Below, in pieces: positions 63,669-64,000 of a stretch of 64,000 nucleotides of DNA. This DNA comes from Tilletiopsis washingtonensis (lineage: Eukaryota > Basidiomycota > Exobasidiomycetes > Entylomatales). Every line of letters begins with the position of its first letter. The first letter of the stretch is position 1. Location of the stretch: contig NW_020312012.1 of NCBI RefSeq assembly GCF_003144115.1, positions 570,754 to 634,753 on the forward strand. The letters run 5' to 3'. Below the pieces are notes generated by a model, which was given only the letters and a program-made list of their open reading frames with translations, searched no databases and was not told where the DNA came from. A program made the translations under genes and the position numbers.

Positions 63669-64000
63669 CATCGCAACAGGTAAAGCATCATCGCAATAGA
63701 GCAAATAGAGCGTATCGCGGCAGGTGTGCAGCGTGAGCAGATCTCTCCGTGCGGAGAGATCTGCAGGCCGCCCTTGCCTGATGCGGCGCAGCGGCGGCGG
63801 CAGGCCAGCCTCTCGCAAGCTGGCGCAAGCAAGAGGGCTGGCGCTCAGGCGCACCCTGCATGTCAGGCCAGGGGGCAGCAGCAGAGCACCAGGCAGCAGC
63901 AGAGCGTTAGAAGGGGTTCCCCGGCAGGGGTTGGAAGTTTTTTTCATGTCAAAATGTAGCCAGTATCCCAATGCACATGTTCCTTGAAAAGAAGTGCAGA
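63669..64000. other. 3' flank of Stealth copy 2 with a perfect hairpin; no gene seen
   Basis: 332 bp to the window end. A perfect 13-bp inverted repeat (see separate entry) lies 68 bp after the stop. CAG-rich sequence follows. The last 70 bp are clearly more A/T-rich than the rest of the window. No gene recognised. Confidence 0.45.
63737..63764. repeat. Perfect 13-bp inverted repeat with 2-nt centre
   Basis: Arm GCAGATCTCTCCG (63737-63749), centre TG, and its exact reverse complement (63752-63764). It could form a hairpin in the Stealth copy 2 3' UTR or be a symmetric protein-binding site. No U-tract follows, so a bacterial-type terminator is not implied. Confidence 0.85.

Noticed and set aside
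63900-64000. Possible tRNA B-box (ggggttcccc) near the window end
   Set aside because: No matching A-box, acceptor stem or anticodon arm could be folded.
1-64000. Mobile elements, CRISPR arrays, telomere repeats, rRNA
   Set aside because: No transposase or reverse-transcriptase motifs, long terminal repeats, spaced direct repeats, TTAGGG-type arrays or rRNA-like sequence were seen.

Overview
This 64 kb window is a nuclear segment of a GC-rich, gene-dense fungal genome. The genes carry many short introns (mostly 50-70 nt) with GTGAGT or GTGCGT donors, a CTGAC-type branch site 12-25 nt before the acceptor, and CAG/TAG acceptors. Together with the protein families present (DASH subunit Ask1, Ldb17/SPIN90, DUF7918-like, fungal AATase, Stealth) this points to a basidiomycete, probably Ustilaginomycotina-like; that placement is inference. 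No mobile element, CRISPR, rRNA or tRNA was recognised. I reconstructed 23 protein genes by hand-splicing, requiring canonical splice sites, unbroken reading frame across junctions and continuity of family motifs.

Layout: 3' part of RPA135, the Pol I second subunit (1-2255, +); a stand-alone peroxisomal MaoC-type hydratase with C-terminal AKL (2352-3572, -); a secreted protein made of six four-cysteine units (4461-5200, -); a 3.6 kb stretch with no gene; a nucleotide-sugar transporter (8830-9966, +); Stealth-family phosphotransferase copy 1 (10725-13489, -); a 2.2 kb empty stretch; an AATase-like acyltransferase (15656-17324, +); GAL7 (17433-18759, -); ASK1 (19085-21537, +); a large single-pass membrane protein (22915-26181, +); COG2 (26316-29729, -) divergent from TAF6 (29956-31931, +); LDB17 (32036-35359, -); a BolA domain that appears fused to an unknown C-terminal region (36330-37774, +); a disordered protein (38842-39738, -); GLC8/inhibitor-2 (40661-41917, +); a DUF7918-like protein (42115-43266, -); a 991-residue protein of unknown function (43770-46745, -); a double-hotdog acyl-CoA thioesterase (48155-50076, +); a 1300-residue mitochondrial-type PPR protein (50148-54050, -); an SMP-30-like protein (55681-57392, +); ALG13 (57543-58656, -); GCD7/eIF2B-beta (59065-60364, -); and Stealth copy 2 (60876-63668, +).

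Most genes are housekeeping: transcription (RPA135, TAF6), translation (GCD7), kinetochore (ASK1), endocytosis (LDB17), Golgi traffic (COG2) and phosphatase control (GLC8). A loose glycan theme runs through the window: nucleotide-sugar transporter, GAL7, ALG13, COG2 and two Stealth paralogues. The genes are not arranged as an operon-like cluster, so co-function is only a hypothesis.

The most interesting signals are gene-structural. Micro-exons of 5, 7, 9 and 12 nt are each required to hold frame. One intron seems to start with AT instead of GT, and one is probably GC-AG. Stealth copy 2 has an intron whose acceptor region is tandemly quadruplicated and which is absent at that site in copy 1. 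The EF-hand loop of Stealth copy 1 has decayed in copy 2. The BolA domain seems spliced onto an unknown C-terminal region. The six-unit cysteine protein alternates two repeat types.
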